Below are positions 54,846 to 64,000 of a DNA stretch of 64,000 nt, one piece after another. Position numbers and translations under genes: made by a program. The stretch is from Pseudoalteromonas espejiana DSM 9414 (GTDB lineage: Bacteria > Pseudomonadota > Gammaproteobacteria > Enterobacterales > Alteromonadaceae), in the NCBI RefSeq assembly GCF_002221525.1, contig NZ_CP011029.1, positions 62,001 through 126,000 of the forward strand, in the 5' to 3' direction. Numbering within the stretch: position 1 is the stretch's first letter; each line of letters opens with the position of its first letter. A model generated the notes under the pieces. That model did no database searches. It worked only from the letters and a program-made list of their open reading frames with translations, and was not told where the DNA came from.

Positions 54846-55702
54846 CGTGTTTTTTTAAACTTTAACCCTGCAATTAATAACAGTGGGCCTATAAACATGG
54901 CTAGGCCATATACGCCGCCTGTTACTGCGTATTCGGGCTTATTTAAAAAGCTTATAGCAATTAAAATAGCCAGCGATGCGTTTTGAATCCCTACCTCAAT
55001 ACCCAGTGTAAGCGAATCGGTAAGGTTAAGGTTTGAAAGTTTTGCTATGAGCAAACCAATAATCATTGAGCCAATATTAAGCGCTATACACGCCCAAAAT
55101 ACATCGTTAAACGAGCTTACCAGTAATGCGCGTTCTTTTATTACTAGTGCGGCTATCATGGCGAGCATAAAAAATAACGAAAAACGCCTAAAAAACGGCT
55201 CGCTTTTAATCGCAAACTCGCTTTTAAAATGGCGCAGGCTTATGCCTATTGCTACCGGTACTAAGGTAATTACAAATAGCCCAAGTGATGTGGTTAATAT
55301 AGAAAAACTGGCATCAGTTTGCGGGGCAAATTGGTGCATGGCAAAGCCAATAATAAACGGTGTGGTAATAATGCTAATAGCGGTTGAGGCCGCGGTTAAG
55401 CTTACCGACAGCGCTAAATTAGCCTTTGCCAGCTGGCTCACTACGTTTGACATAGTACCGCCTGGGCACGCGGCTAAAATCATTAACCCTATTGCAATTG
55501 GCGTGGGTAAATTAAGTAAATAACATAAGCCTAAAGCCAGTAGTGGCATGGCAATAATTTGGCCCACCAAGCCCATAGCAATTGCTACGGGCTTTTTAAA
55601 AAGCCGCGTAAAGTCGCTAATAGTAAGCCCAAGCCCCATACCAAACATAATTAGGGCAAGCGCGAGGGGGAGTATGATTTCTGTTAAAAATGATGCATTC
55701 AA
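54842..55702 (-). CDS. Bile acid:sodium symporter (BASS) family transporter
   Basis: A 286-residue inner-membrane protein with about nine hydrophobic helices. The N-terminal MFGMGLGLTISDF and central AACPGGTMSNVVSQLAKANLALS are hallmark BASS segments; the latter forms the sodium site. Start is TTG 55702, 1 nt after the acyl-CoA synthetase stop, so the two genes are coupled. It should import an organic anion (a fatty acid-like or sterol-like acid fits the neighbours) with sodium. Confidence 0.85.
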   Translation of the reverse strand: MNASFLTEIILPLALALIMFGMGLGLTISDFTRLFKKPVAIAMGLVGQIIAMPLLALGLCYLLNLPTPIAIGLMILAACPGGTMSNVVSQLAKANLALSVSLTAASTAISIITTPFIIGFAMHQFAPQTDASFSILTTSLGLFVITLVPVAIGISLRHFKSEFAIKSEPFFRRFSLFFMLAMIAALVIKERALLVSSFNDVFWACIALNIGSMIIGLLIAKLSNLNLTDSLTLGIEVGIQNASLAILIAISFLNKPEYAVTGGVYGLAMFIGPLLLIAGLKFKKTR

Positions 55703-55703
55703 A

Positions 55704-57689
55704 TTAGGCGGCCTCTGTTGTTTTTAATGCCAGCACTTCGTAGTTAAATGAGTACGGGGTTAGCAGCGTTTTTATATGTTGTTGCAGCGCGTTTAACTCA
55801 TCTTCTTTAACTAAAATTGTGGCTTTTATGCCTAACTTTTTATCAGCAAATACATTTATTTGCACGGTTTTGTTGTTTAAATGCGCGTTAAGTGCCTCTG
55901 TAATGGTTTGTTTTATTTCGAGGCAAACCAGTTCTGGTTTATAAATTTTACCTACGGCAGTTAGCGGTATTTCGTCAATTATATAAATAGCTTTAGGAAT
56001 TGCAGCTCGCTCAGGTACGTGGGTACTAACATACGTGGTGAGCTCATCAAGGCTAAGTGTGCTATGCGGGCTTAGCGTTACGTAAAGTACGGGGACTTCA
56101 CCTGCGTAGCTGTCGGGGCGTGGCACGGCGGCTGCAAGTGTTACATCGGGGTGGCTGGTTGCGGCATCTTCAATCATTTTTGGGTCTATATTATGCCCGC
56201 CGCGTATTATTAGCTCTTTTTGCCTACCACATAACGATACATAACCGTTGTCGTCTATTTTTCCTAAATCGCCGGTTCTAAAATAATTTTGGCCGTTTTC
56301 ATCAACAACCCATGCACCTTGGTTATGCGCATCTTCTACATAACCTGGGAATACGTTATTACCAGTTATTATTATTTCGCCAACATCGCGCGTATCGCAC
56401 ATTTTTATAAGCGTGCCTTGCTCGTTTATATCGGCAATTTTAAGTGTAATGCCGGGTATTGGCAGCCCTACAGACGCCTCTTTATTAATTGGATTTACAG
56501 GCATTAACGTACTTACCGAGCTGCCTTCGGTTGAGCCATAACCTTCTACCAGTGGGGTGTTGGTGAGTTTAGTAAACAGGGCTTGTAAGTCTGATGAAAG
56601 CGGCGCAGCACCACAAATGGCAAACTTCATTTTAAGCGGTGGTACAGTGATTTTTTGCGACGTAATTTGCTCAACCATAGCAGCGTAAACTGTGGGTACC
56701 GCGGTCATAACGGCTACATCGTAATTATTAATGAGGGTGAGCAAGTTTTGAATTATATTTTTACCTCTAAAGCCTGAAGGGCTTGCGAGTAAAATTTTAC
56801 AGCCTTTCATTACTGAGGCAATGCCCGTTGCCACTGCCGCATTTACATGAAATATGGGCAAACCTACTAGCATGGTATCGCCTGCGTTTACCGGCGAAAG
56901 TAAATTAACCTGACCTGCATTGGTAAGCTGGTTTAAGTGTAAATGCTTGGCAAGTTTTGGTAAGCCGGTTGTACCCCCTGTATGAAAATACGCGCACACA
57001 TCGCTTTGCTCAGGCACAGTAAAATTAGCTGCTTGAGTATTTTGCGCCGCGAGTAACTTTTTAAACCCATACACGGGTACTTTATTGTTTTGCGAGCACG
57101 CTATGTCGTCTCCAAATAAGCTAATAACCGCTTTTAGGCCGGGAATTTGCTCTTTAATTGCTAATACTTTTTGCCAAATATCGCTACCGGGTACTGGGCC
57201 TAGAGCAATAATGACTTTGGTATTGGCAGAGATCATAATTTCTTTCATTATGGACTCATCAAGCAAGGGGTTTATTGGGTTTGCAATGCCAGCGGCCTCT
57301 GCTGCCCAAAGCGATACATAGGTTTCAGGAAAGTTAGGTAACACCAGCGAGGTTACATCGGTTTTTGTTATGCCTAACGAGTGCAATGCATTACCAAGCC
57401 CTGTTACGTTATTGGCAAGCGCTTTGTAGCTCATTTTACGGTGAGGATTTGCAAAGCTTTTACCTTTAAAGGTCATTAAAATGCGGTGAATAAGCTTTTT
57501 TGCAAACGGAATTTGCATTGGGTTAATACAGTCGCCATCTAAAATGTATTCAATAGCGGTTGCATCACCAAAGTTTTTTGCCGACTGTAAAATGGCATGA
57601 TAAGTAGAGCGAGGAAGTTGCTTTGGTGATATTTCAGCAAGGTTTAAATTGCCAACATCGGCGTGGTTTTTAATTGTTGTTATATTCAT
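55704..57689 (-). CDS. AMP-dependent acyl-CoA synthetase
   Basis: A 661-residue adenylate-forming enzyme: HTGGTTGLPKLAKH (ATP loop, about 245-258), YGSTEGS (about 395), YFRTGDLG and GRQKELIIRGGHNIDPKMIED (hinge region, about 500-520), then the catalytic lysine in GKIYKPEL (about 591). It activates a carboxylic acid to its CoA thioester. The family member is long because of an N-terminal extension of about 80 residues and a C-terminal tail. Followed after 1 nt by the BASS transporter, which suggests uptake plus activation of the same acid. Confidence 0.9.
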   Translation of the reverse strand: MNITTIKNHADVGNLNLAEISPKQLPRSTYHAILQSAKNFGDATAIEYILDGDCINPMQIPFAKKLIHRILMTFKGKSFANPHRKMSYKALANNVTGLGNALHSLGITKTDVTSLVLPNFPETYVSLWAAEAAGIANPINPLLDESIMKEIMISANTKVIIALGPVPGSDIWQKVLAIKEQIPGLKAVISLFGDDIACSQNNKVPVYGFKKLLAAQNTQAANFTVPEQSDVCAYFHTGGTTGLPKLAKHLHLNQLTNAGQVNLLSPVNAGDTMLVGLPIFHVNAAVATGIASVMKGCKILLASPSGFRGKNIIQNLLTLINNYDVAVMTAVPTVYAAMVEQITSQKITVPPLKMKFAICGAAPLSSDLQALFTKLTNTPLVEGYGSTEGSSVSTLMPVNPINKEASVGLPIPGITLKIADINEQGTLIKMCDTRDVGEIIITGNNVFPGYVEDAHNQGAWVVDENGQNYFRTGDLGKIDDNGYVSLCGRQKELIIRGGHNIDPKMIEDAATSHPDVTLAAAVPRPDSYAGEVPVLYVTLSPHSTLSLDELTTYVSTHVPERAAIPKAIYIIDEIPLTAVGKIYKPELVCLEIKQTITEALNAHLNNKTVQINVFADKKLGIKATILVKEDELNALQQHIKTLLTPYSFNYEVLALKTTEAA

Positions 57690-57816
57690 AAAACCCTCAA
57701 CGTATTTTTATAATGTGTGTGTTTTGTGTGAGTGCATGGTATTTAAACGCGGCTATGTTGTGTGGGCATTAACCGCGCAAAATTTAGTCTATCAAAATTA
57801 AACCATTACCAGTGTT

Positions 57817-58623
57817 TTAATCTAAAAAGCTGTTATCTTTAGCGGCAACTACTTGATACATGGGCTGAAAATTCCCCCATGTAACCAGCTCTGAGCCATT
57901 TGCTTGCTTTGTATGTAGCGCTACCTCGTGTGAGATAAGCTTAGGCTCGCCTGCGGCTTGCGCTAATAACTGGCTTTGGCAACAGCTATCTAGCAATACA
58001 AAATTGGCAACAGCGGCATCAACCGACGAACCCGCAGTTAGCAAGCCATGGTTTTGTAAAATAACAGCGCAATTGTCAGCCAGTGATTTAGCTATCATAT
58101 CGCCTTCTTCGCTGTCGGCTACTACGCCGCTAAATACATCAAATACACTGTGGTTTTCGTAAAATACGCAGGCGTCTTGCGAAATAGGTTTAAGTAGCTC
58201 ACCTAATGCCGAAAACGCACGGCCATAACGTGTATGCGCATGAGCTACTGCGTTTACATCGGGGCGCGCCATATGTATGCGTGAATGAATAGCAAACGCG
58301 GCATTATTAATCGGTGTGCTGCCTTCAATAATATTGCCTTTATGGCAAACTCTAATCAGATCTGACGCTTTAATATGCGCAAAGTGCATGCCTACGGGGT
58401 TTACCCAAAAAGTATCGGGCTCTATGCAATCGCGTAGCGTTATGTGCCCCGCAAGGCCTTCGTCAAAGCCGTACATAGCAAATACTCTAAAGCCCGCGGC
58501 TAGGCGTTGTTTTTCGTAGCTGCGTTGTTCTTCTAGGGTGTTAAATTTAGGCGGCATAATAAGTTTAAATTTGTCGCTGCCTATGGTCATTTTTGCGGCT
58601 TGCTGCTCTAGTGTATTGCTCAT
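57817..58623 (-). CDS. Class II aldolase/adducin family protein
   Basis: A 268-residue protein with the metal-binding histidines of class II aldolases: HAHTRYGRAFS (about 127-137) and a later NHGLLTAGS (about 194), plus GHITLRD near residue 60. It could cleave or form a carbon-carbon bond in an aldol-type step or dehydrate a substrate. It is divergent from the LysR gene at 58714 and upstream of the acyl-CoA synthetase in the same direction with a 127-nt gap. Confidence 0.85.
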   Translation of the reverse strand: MSNTLEQQAAKMTIGSDKFKLIMPPKFNTLEEQRSYEKQRLAAGFRVFAMYGFDEGLAGHITLRDCIEPDTFWVNPVGMHFAHIKASDLIRVCHKGNIIEGSTPINNAAFAIHSRIHMARPDVNAVAHAHTRYGRAFSALGELLKPISQDACVFYENHSVFDVFSGVVADSEEGDMIAKSLADNCAVILQNHGLLTAGSSVDAAVANFVLLDSCCQSQLLAQAAGEPKLISHEVALHTKQANGSELVTWGNFQPMYQVVAAKDNSFLD

Positions 58624-58713
58624 AATAATCCTAAATTAAACTCTGTTGACTTTAGTTTAGTCTCGCTTATGATAAATAGAAGTGATGTTAATTAATGGTT
58701 AAACATAAATACT

Positions 58714-59643
58714 ATGCATGGAAAGATAGATTTAAACCTGTTTGTAATACTTAAAACGGTGTACCAAGAAGGCAGTATTACCAGTGCAGCCGATAAACTT
58801 CACTTAACACAACCGGCTGTTAGCCATGCACTTTCTCGCCTTAGAGACAAGTTTGACGACCCCTTATTTATTCGCCACGGTAGGCGTATGGTGCCCTCGT
58901 CTTTTTGCCAAAAAATAATAGCGCAAGTGATTGAGTCGGTGCAGGCATTAGAGGCCACCATGAACAACGAGCGGCTTTTTGATATAGCCGCGTTTAAGCG
59001 CGAAATTAAATTTGGCTTTAGAGATATTTTAGAATCGATATTTTTTCCGCCACTAATGAGCGATTTACTTACAAACACCCCTAATATCACAATTAACAGC
59101 CGACAGGTTTCGCATGTTGATATGGAAAAATCACTCGAAAACCAAGAGCTCGATATAGTTATTGATGTGCTTACCCCTACCAGTAATCACATAAAAAACA
59201 CCTTTATTTGTAATGAGCACTTTTCGCTAATTTGTAGGCACGATCACCCAATATTAAATGATTTAACCGTACAAAATTACGCAAAGGCGTCGCACGCGCT
59301 GGTGTCGTTAAAAGGGGCGCAGGTAGATATTATTGATATGGCGCTGGCAAAGCATGCACTTGCACGCAATGTGGTGCTTAAATGTGAACACTATTTTGCG
59401 GCTACTAAAGTGATTAGCCAAAGCGATATGATAATGACCATGCCAAACTCGTACGCGCAAGTATTAAAAGAGCAAATGCCCGTGCACGTGACTAGTTTGC
59501 CCTTTGATGTGCCGTTAATGCCCGTGCACATGTATTGGCACGAACAAGCCGAAAACGATTTAGTAAATAGTTGGATGCGAGAAAAGCTGCTAGGTTTGGC
59601 CCAGCAACTTATCCCTACTAACAAGCTTAAAAGCGGTAATTAA
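58714..59643 (+). CDS. LysR-family transcriptional regulator
   Basis: A 309-residue LysR-type regulator with the DNA-binding helix region ITSAADKLHLTQPAVSHALS (residues about 22-41). It is divergent from the class II aldolase gene and probably controls the leftward cluster 58623-54842. Its last 17 nt overlap the tail of the convergent TonB receptor gene. It is similar in style to the regulator at 31784. Confidence 0.85.
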   Translation: MHGKIDLNLFVILKTVYQEGSITSAADKLHLTQPAVSHALSRLRDKFDDPLFIRHGRRMVPSSFCQKIIAQVIESVQALEATMNNERLFDIAAFKREIKFGFRDILESIFFPPLMSDLLTNTPNITINSRQVSHVDMEKSLENQELDIVIDVLTPTSNHIKNTFICNEHFSLICRHDHPILNDLTVQNYAKASHALVSLKGAQVDIIDMALAKHALARNVVLKCEHYFAATKVISQSDMIMTMPNSYAQVLKEQMPVHVTSLPFDVPLMPVHMYWHEQAENDLVNSWMREKLLGLAQQLIPTNKLKSGN

Positions 59644-62011
59644 ACTGTGCGTGATAGCTGCGCCCACGCTCTGATAAAAAACGATGTGCGTAGCTAATTA
59701 CTGGCACATCGTTGGCCTGCGAAAAAGTTTGTTTATCGGTTAGGTTTTTAGCTAATAACGACACCGACCAATCTCCCTCACTGCTGCCTAGTTCTATGCG
59801 TAAATTTAGCTTTTCAAATGCGCTTTGCTTGGCTATTGGGTCAAGATCTTGCTCTAAAAAGTAATCGTCACTAAAGTTAAGCGCCAAATTACTGCTTAAA
59901 GTAAGGTTTGAAAACACCTCTGTATTGTAATCAATTGCTATATTGCCTGAGTAATCGGGAGCAAATGCGCCGGTTTTTCCTGTTAAATCTTGAAACGCTT
60001 GCCCAAGTAGCTCGCTTTGCATAACCGTTGGTGAGGCACTGGCGTATTGCTCGTATTCAAAATCAAGCACAGCAAGATTTGCCGATACCTGCCAGCTTTG
60101 ATTTATTGCCCAGCGCGAGTCTACTTCAACTCCTTTTACTTTGGTTTCGGCAGCATTTTTAACTACAAATGCATTACCATTAAATTCAGATACTTGTAGG
60201 TCATCGTACAGGGTATAAAACAGCGTAGCGTTTACTTGTAATACATTTTTAATTGGCTCGGCTTTTATGCCAAATTCAAAGTTTGTGGCTTTTTCGTCTT
60301 CAAACTCAAAACCTGAGTTTTCATCAATCGTATTACCTTGTGAGCCATTTAACCCTGAGCCATCAAAGCCACCGGCTTTGTAACCTATGCCAGCGCTTGC
60401 AAATAGCATGGTGTTGTTAAACCCTAAATACTGCACACTAATATTGGGTGATAAGTGCGACTCATCTCGCTTAGCAGCAAGGTTATGTACACCCGCACCT
60501 GAGAGCTGCCCTGCAATAGTGGGTGCGGCCACATTGGCAAATTGTTGTACTGCTTGCGGTGTGTTTGGCTCAAATACGCTATATACACTTTGTACGCTGC
60601 TTATTTCTTTTTCTTCTTTTTGATAACGTAGGCCAAAATTAGCGCGCCATTGCGCGTTTACATTCCACGTAAGAGCTGTAAATGCTGAGTAGCTTTGTTG
60701 GTCTTGATCAAATAGTGCATTTACGCCCAGTGATGTGCCCACTAAATCAGGAATAAGTAACGATGCGCCAAATAATATATTGTTTGGGTGCTCAAGCTCG
60801 CTGCTCATATAAAAAATGCCTGCTACGTATTCAAGCGTGCGCCCTGTTGGCGAGCTTACTCTAAACTCTTGCGTAAACTGGTTATAGTTTTCTAAGTAAT
60901 CTTGTTTTATAAGCGGGACTTCTGAAAAGTCGGCATCAAAGGTTGAGTCCCAATCGTACTCGCTATACGTAGTTACAGAGGTAAATTCGTATTCGCCATG
61001 GTTATAGGTTAACTGTAATGAGGCATTATCAAGCGTGGTTTTACTTTGCTCATTTAGACCACCTGGGTGGCCATTGCCCGATACTGAACTTGTATAATCA
61101 AGGCCTGAGTTATCACTTAATAAAAGTGAGCGATACCCTACATTGCCTGGGTTTGTAGGGTCTTTCGCTATTTGTAAATCGCGGTTGGGTGTATCAATAA
61201 TATATTGATAGCGCGAGCCATGCGATTCAAACTCACCGTGTTCCCATTTAAATAATGCCTTTATATCATCGTTTATTTGCCAATCTACAGACAAACGCGC
61301 GCCAGATGAATCGTTAGATTGTTCATCGCTTTGCCGCGCTTGGTTATATAAAAAGCCATCTAACGAGTGATCAAACGCGGCAATACGAATGGCTAAATCA
61401 TCGTTAATAGGAATGTTTATAACGCCTGTAAAGCGCTTTTCGTTATCTGATCCAAACTCTGCCGATACGTTGCCCTCAAGTACATCGGTTGGCGAGTTTG
61501 AAACCATACTAAATGCGCCTGCCGTTGCGTTTTTACCAAACATAACCGACTGCGGGCCTTTAACAAGCTCCAAGCGCTGCATATCTAAAAATGGAAATTT
61601 AGCCTGATGCCCGCGCCCTAAGTACACGCCATCTTTGACCATAGCAACTGATTGTTCAAACCCTGAGTTAGTGCCCGAGCCAATACCGCGTACAAAAATA
61701 CGCTTACTGCTTGAGGTTTCGGTTATATGTACGTTGGGTAGGTTTTCGCTTAGGTTGAGTAAATCGTCAACGCTGTTTTGCTCGAGGTAGTCGCCCGAAA
61801 GCGCTTGAATAGAAGTAGGAATATCTTGCAGTGATTGCACTCGCTTTTGCGAAGTGACGGTGATGGTTTCAAGCTCGCTTTTATTTACTTTATTCTCGGC
61901 GGCTTGTGCCATGCCCACACTGAGTGCGCTTAGGGTAAATAAAGTAAGTGCTTTTTGCTTTAAAAAAGCATGATTTAAACGTGTGTGTGACTGTGTGTGT
62001 TCAGTTGTCAT
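59627..62011 (-). CDS. TonB-dependent receptor (organic-substrate type)
   Basis: A 794-residue outer-membrane receptor with a signal peptide (cleavage near AQA), a TonB box ETITVTSQKR and plug signature with FVRGIGSGTNSG and QRLELVKGPQSVMFGKNATAG (both within residues 100-175), and barrel end FNYRF. The plug style is that of carbohydrate/lipid rather than iron receptors. No Fur box is visible upstream. It neighbours an acid-uptake and activation cluster, so it may import the same lipid or aromatic compound. The gene end overlaps the LysR gene by 17 nt. Confidence 0.88.
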   Translation of the reverse strand: MTTEHTQSHTRLNHAFLKQKALTLFTLSALSVGMAQAAENKVNKSELETITVTSQKRVQSLQDIPTSIQALSGDYLEQNSVDDLLNLSENLPNVHITETSSSKRIFVRGIGSGTNSGFEQSVAMVKDGVYLGRGHQAKFPFLDMQRLELVKGPQSVMFGKNATAGAFSMVSNSPTDVLEGNVSAEFGSDNEKRFTGVINIPINDDLAIRIAAFDHSLDGFLYNQARQSDEQSNDSSGARLSVDWQINDDIKALFKWEHGEFESHGSRYQYIIDTPNRDLQIAKDPTNPGNVGYRSLLLSDNSGLDYTSSVSGNGHPGGLNEQSKTTLDNASLQLTYNHGEYEFTSVTTYSEYDWDSTFDADFSEVPLIKQDYLENYNQFTQEFRVSSPTGRTLEYVAGIFYMSSELEHPNNILFGASLLIPDLVGTSLGVNALFDQDQQSYSAFTALTWNVNAQWRANFGLRYQKEEKEISSVQSVYSVFEPNTPQAVQQFANVAAPTIAGQLSGAGVHNLAAKRDESHLSPNISVQYLGFNNTMLFASAGIGYKAGGFDGSGLNGSQGNTIDENSGFEFEDEKATNFEFGIKAEPIKNVLQVNATLFYTLYDDLQVSEFNGNAFVVKNAAETKVKGVEVDSRWAINQSWQVSANLAVLDFEYEQYASASPTVMQSELLGQAFQDLTGKTGAFAPDYSGNIAIDYNTEVFSNLTLSSNLALNFSDDYFLEQDLDPIAKQSAFEKLNLRIELGSSEGDWSVSLLAKNLTDKQTFSQANDVPVISYAHRFLSERGRSYHAQFNYRF

Positions 62012-62187
62012 AGCTGCAACTCCATTATAAAGGTTATTTTTATTGGATATTTTTGCGTCTATTTCATACTGACGAGTCTTAAAATAAATAACAGTGATGT
62101 TTATTTATTGAGCACTATTAGTAATATTTATAGTTGAGCTAAAAAAGTTTAGTTTTTATGGGGGGTTAGTGCGGGTTTAGTGAGGAG

Positions 62188-62925
62188 TTAGAGCGGGTTA
62201 AAAAATACCTGTGGATTAGCGGTTTTATTTGCTATTGCTGAGCTTGGGGTGTTTGCTGCATTAATAAAAGCAGTAAGCTGTGGTGCATTTTCGCAAAAAA
62301 TAATATCTAGTGCTAAGCGGTTTTTACCGTATAAACCTCGATGAATCATATTGGCTGAAAACAGCAATAAGTCGCCCGCATTTAGCTTAATTTTTTTACC
62401 TGTAGTTAAGTTATCGCTTGGCAGTTTATTATTTTTTGCCAGACGTACACTTAGCTCCTCTGGGGTATCCCAATTTTTATGCGACTGGGGCACAAGCTCA
62501 ATACCTAGCTCGTCTTGTAGGGCTAACCGGCAGTGCACTACGTCTGGGCCATTTAACGCGGCTTGTTGTTCTTGCGTATTTAAATGGTATTGCATATCGC
62601 GATGCCAATAATTTTTTTGTGAAACATTAACGGGATTAAAAAATAACTGAGTGTTTAAAAACAGTGGCTCACTAATCGCCTGATTTACACGCTTAATTAA
62701 TTTGTTATCAGCTATTAAACTAAATAAAGCTTCGTTTTGCTGCGCCGTTATATACTCACTATTTGTTATGCCTGAGCTATTAATGGCACGGGATATATAA
62801 AACTCACGGTTATTAGCTTTCCACTGTGTATGAAAGGCATTAACTATGAGCTTAATTTTATTTAGCTCTTTGGTGCTGTAAAGCCCCTTTACAAGCATAT
62901 AACCATTTGTTTTGTAACTGTTCAT
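62188..62925 (-). CDS. Phytanoyl-CoA dioxygenase-like (PhyH) protein
   Basis: A 245-residue Fe(II)/2-oxoglutarate-dependent oxygenase-like protein. The metal triad is visible as HRD in YWHRDMQYH (about 100-104) and a distal His in SANMIHRGLYG followed by NRLALDI, whose Arg should hold 2-oxoglutarate. It starts within an ATGA overlap of the uracil-DNA-glycosylase-like gene and so is cotranscribed with it. Substrate unknown; hydroxylation of a small molecule is likely. Confidence 0.85.
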   Translation of the reverse strand: MNSYKTNGYMLVKGLYSTKELNKIKLIVNAFHTQWKANNREFYISRAINSSGITNSEYITAQQNEALFSLIADNKLIKRVNQAISEPLFLNTQLFFNPVNVSQKNYWHRDMQYHLNTQEQQAALNGPDVVHCRLALQDELGIELVPQSHKNWDTPEELSVRLAKNNKLPSDNLTTGKKIKLNAGDLLLFSANMIHRGLYGKNRLALDIIFCENAPQLTAFINAANTPSSAIANKTANPQVFFNPL

Positions 62926-63512
62926 TGTGGCTCTTTGTTTAATATTTTAGCTACACGAACGCCAAGCTCTGGTAATACTGTTTGCTCAAACCATGGGTTC
63001 TTTTTAAGCCAAATATTATTGCGTGGACTTGGGTGCGGTAACACTAAATATTGTGGCCAATACATACGCCACGATTTTACTAACTCGGTTAAAGGCCTAT
63101 TTTTTGTGTGAGGTAAATGATACGCCTGCGCGTATTTACCAAGCACTATTGTTAGTTCTAAATTTGGCAGAGTGCCCAGTAATTGCTCTCTCCATGCGGG
63201 CGCGCATTCTTTACGAGGTGGTAAATCGCCCGACTTACCTTTACCAGGATAGCAAAAGCCCATAGGTAAAATAGCTATATTATTCGCGTTATAAAACTCA
63301 TCAGGTGTTAGCCCAAGCCATTCGCGCAGGCGGTTTCCGCTGGCATCGTTAAAGGGTTTAACGCTTTGGTGCACTTTAATACCAGGCGCTTGGCCTGCAA
63401 TTAAAATGCGGGCGTTAGGGTTAAATTGTATTACTGGGCGAGCGCCCAAAGGTAAATGAGGTTCGCAGATCACGCATTTACTAACTTGCTCTATTAATTG
63501 GCTGGTATTCAT
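62922..63512 (-). CDS. Uracil-DNA glycosylase-like protein
   Basis: A 196-residue protein of the UDG fold: GQAPGIKVHQS near residue 39 is the water-activating motif I region and LPHPSPRNN near residue 155 the DNA-intercalating loop. CVICEPHLP holds two cysteines at about residues 12-15 but not the four-cysteine cluster of family 4. It may remove uracil or another damaged base. It is first of a two-gene unit with the PhyH-like gene (4-nt overlap). Confidence 0.8.
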   Translation of the reverse strand: MNTSQLIEQVSKCVICEPHLPLGARPVIQFNPNARILIAGQAPGIKVHQSVKPFNDASGNRLREWLGLTPDEFYNANNIAILPMGFCYPGKGKSGDLPPRKECAPAWREQLLGTLPNLELTIVLGKYAQAYHLPHTKNRPLTELVKSWRMYWPQYLVLPHPSPRNNIWLKKNPWFEQTVLPELGVRVAKILNKEPQ

Positions 63513-63662
63513 GTTTATTTGGCCTTAAATGCTCAATATTTATTCTAAATGGCCATTTTGACCCAATGAGTTGGTAAAAAATCGGTTTATTTTAATTAAA
63601 ACGGCCAGTAGTTGGTAAAATCGTGATCTCTGTTTAAAACAGCGCTGCAGCCCTTGTAATAC

Positions 63663-64000
63663 TTAGTGTTTTTCAGACCAAACTGCAAATTCGTTACCAC
63701 TGGGCTCTGTAAAATGAAACCGGCAACCACCCGGAAACTCAAAAATAGGTTTTACTATTTCACCGCCAAACTGCGTTACTTTTTTATAAGTTGCGTGAAT
63801 ATCGTTACTGTAAAAAACCAGTAGAGCAGCCCCATTTTGTGTAAGTGATTTAAGCGGTGCATTAAAAAAGCCGCCATCAAGCCCTTGGCCGCTAAACGCC
63901 GTGTACTCTGGGCCGTAGTCAGTAAATTGCCAATTAAACACGTTAGTAAAAAAGCTTTTTGTGGCTGTTAAATCGCACGCTGGAAACTCGACATAATTTA
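63663..64000 (-). CDS. VOC-family (glyoxalase-like) protein, cut by window edge
   Basis: A vicinal-oxygen-chelate protein whose 5 prime end lies beyond the window: the reading frame stays open to base 64000 and reads NYVEFPACDLTATKSFFTNV ahead of an internal GTG, as expected for the start of such proteins, so only a few codons are missing. The body has GPEYTAFSGQGLDGGFFNAP and ends HFTEPSGNEFAVW, typical of this small fold. It may bind metal and act on small molecules. 3 prime end complete. Confidence 0.8.
   Translation of the reverse strand, partial: NYVEFPACDLTATKSFFTNVFNWQFTDYGPEYTAFSGQGLDGGFFNAPLKSLTQNGAALLVFYSNDIHATYKKVTQFGGEIVKPIFEFPGGCRFHFTEPSGNEFAVWSEKH

Noticed and set aside
62351..62630. 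Rightward frames of 70-86 residues opposite the PhyH-like gene
   Set aside because: They are antisense to a gene with an intact metal-binding triad and show no family features.

Overview
The window looks like chromosome from a marine gammaproteobacterium of the Pseudoalteromonas / Alteromonadales type. This is an inference from the moderately AT-rich DNA, three TonB-dependent receptors, a nickel superoxide dismutase, an azurin, a RAYT-type transposase with hairpin repeats, and the general protein flavour. I could run no database search. No rRNA, tRNA, CRISPR array or prophage was recognised.

Layout. 0.2-5.9 kb: a flavin amine oxidase/cupin pair, then an SDR gene divergent from a LysR gene followed by a carboxymuconolactone-decarboxylase-like protein and an MFS exporter. 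6.0-7.8 kb: a nickel superoxide dismutase operon (sodN, its maturation protease sodX, and three uncharacterised small genes upstream). 8.0-15.0 kb: an iron/heme block with a ChaN-type lipoprotein, a five-gene chain hmuT-hmuU-hmuV-hugZ-azurin in which every junction overlaps by 4 nt, and a divergent heme TonB receptor, with a good Fur-box match between them. 15.0-16.8 kb: hairpin repeats and a RAYT transposase. 16.8-25.4 kb: a cyclotransferase-like gene, a secreted protein, LysR, a siderophore-type TonB receptor, a two-gene (membrane + soluble) spermidine-synthase-like pair, and a MarR-controlled HlyD/DUF2955 efflux pair with two palindromic operators. 25.4-32.7 kb: long repeats, arfB, a secreted protein, and a catabolic operon SDR / histidine phosphatase / APH-like kinase / SDR / acyl-CoA dehydrogenase with a divergent LysR, which resembles systems for 4-hydroxyacyl-CoA catabolism (ACAD10/11, Lva).

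33.5-50.9 kb is a DNA phosphorothioation (Dnd) defence island. A Dnd-associated methyltransferase gene and dndBCDE run rightward. A convergent operon dptF-dptG-dptH encodes the phosphorothioation-dependent restriction machinery and continues into three unexpected genes: a 118-residue protein of no family I know, a four-helix membrane protein, and a second DGQHR-domain (DndB-like) protein. A near-perfect large palindrome sits in front of dndB and a second inverted repeat in front of dptF, so the two arms look separately controlled. dndA is absent, so a housekeeping cysteine desulfurase must supply sulfur. Modification protects self DNA while DptFGH attacks unmodified DNA. The trailing three-gene module is the best candidate here for something undescribed.

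51.3-64 kb returns to ordinary genes: tandem periplasmic binding proteins, the ABC-F ATPase YbiT, long repeats, then a second lipid/organic-acid cluster (BASS-family transporter, acyl-CoA synthetase, class II aldolase, LysR, TonB receptor), a phytanoyl-CoA-dioxygenase-like / uracil-DNA-glycosylase-like pair, and a VOC-family gene cut by the window edge.
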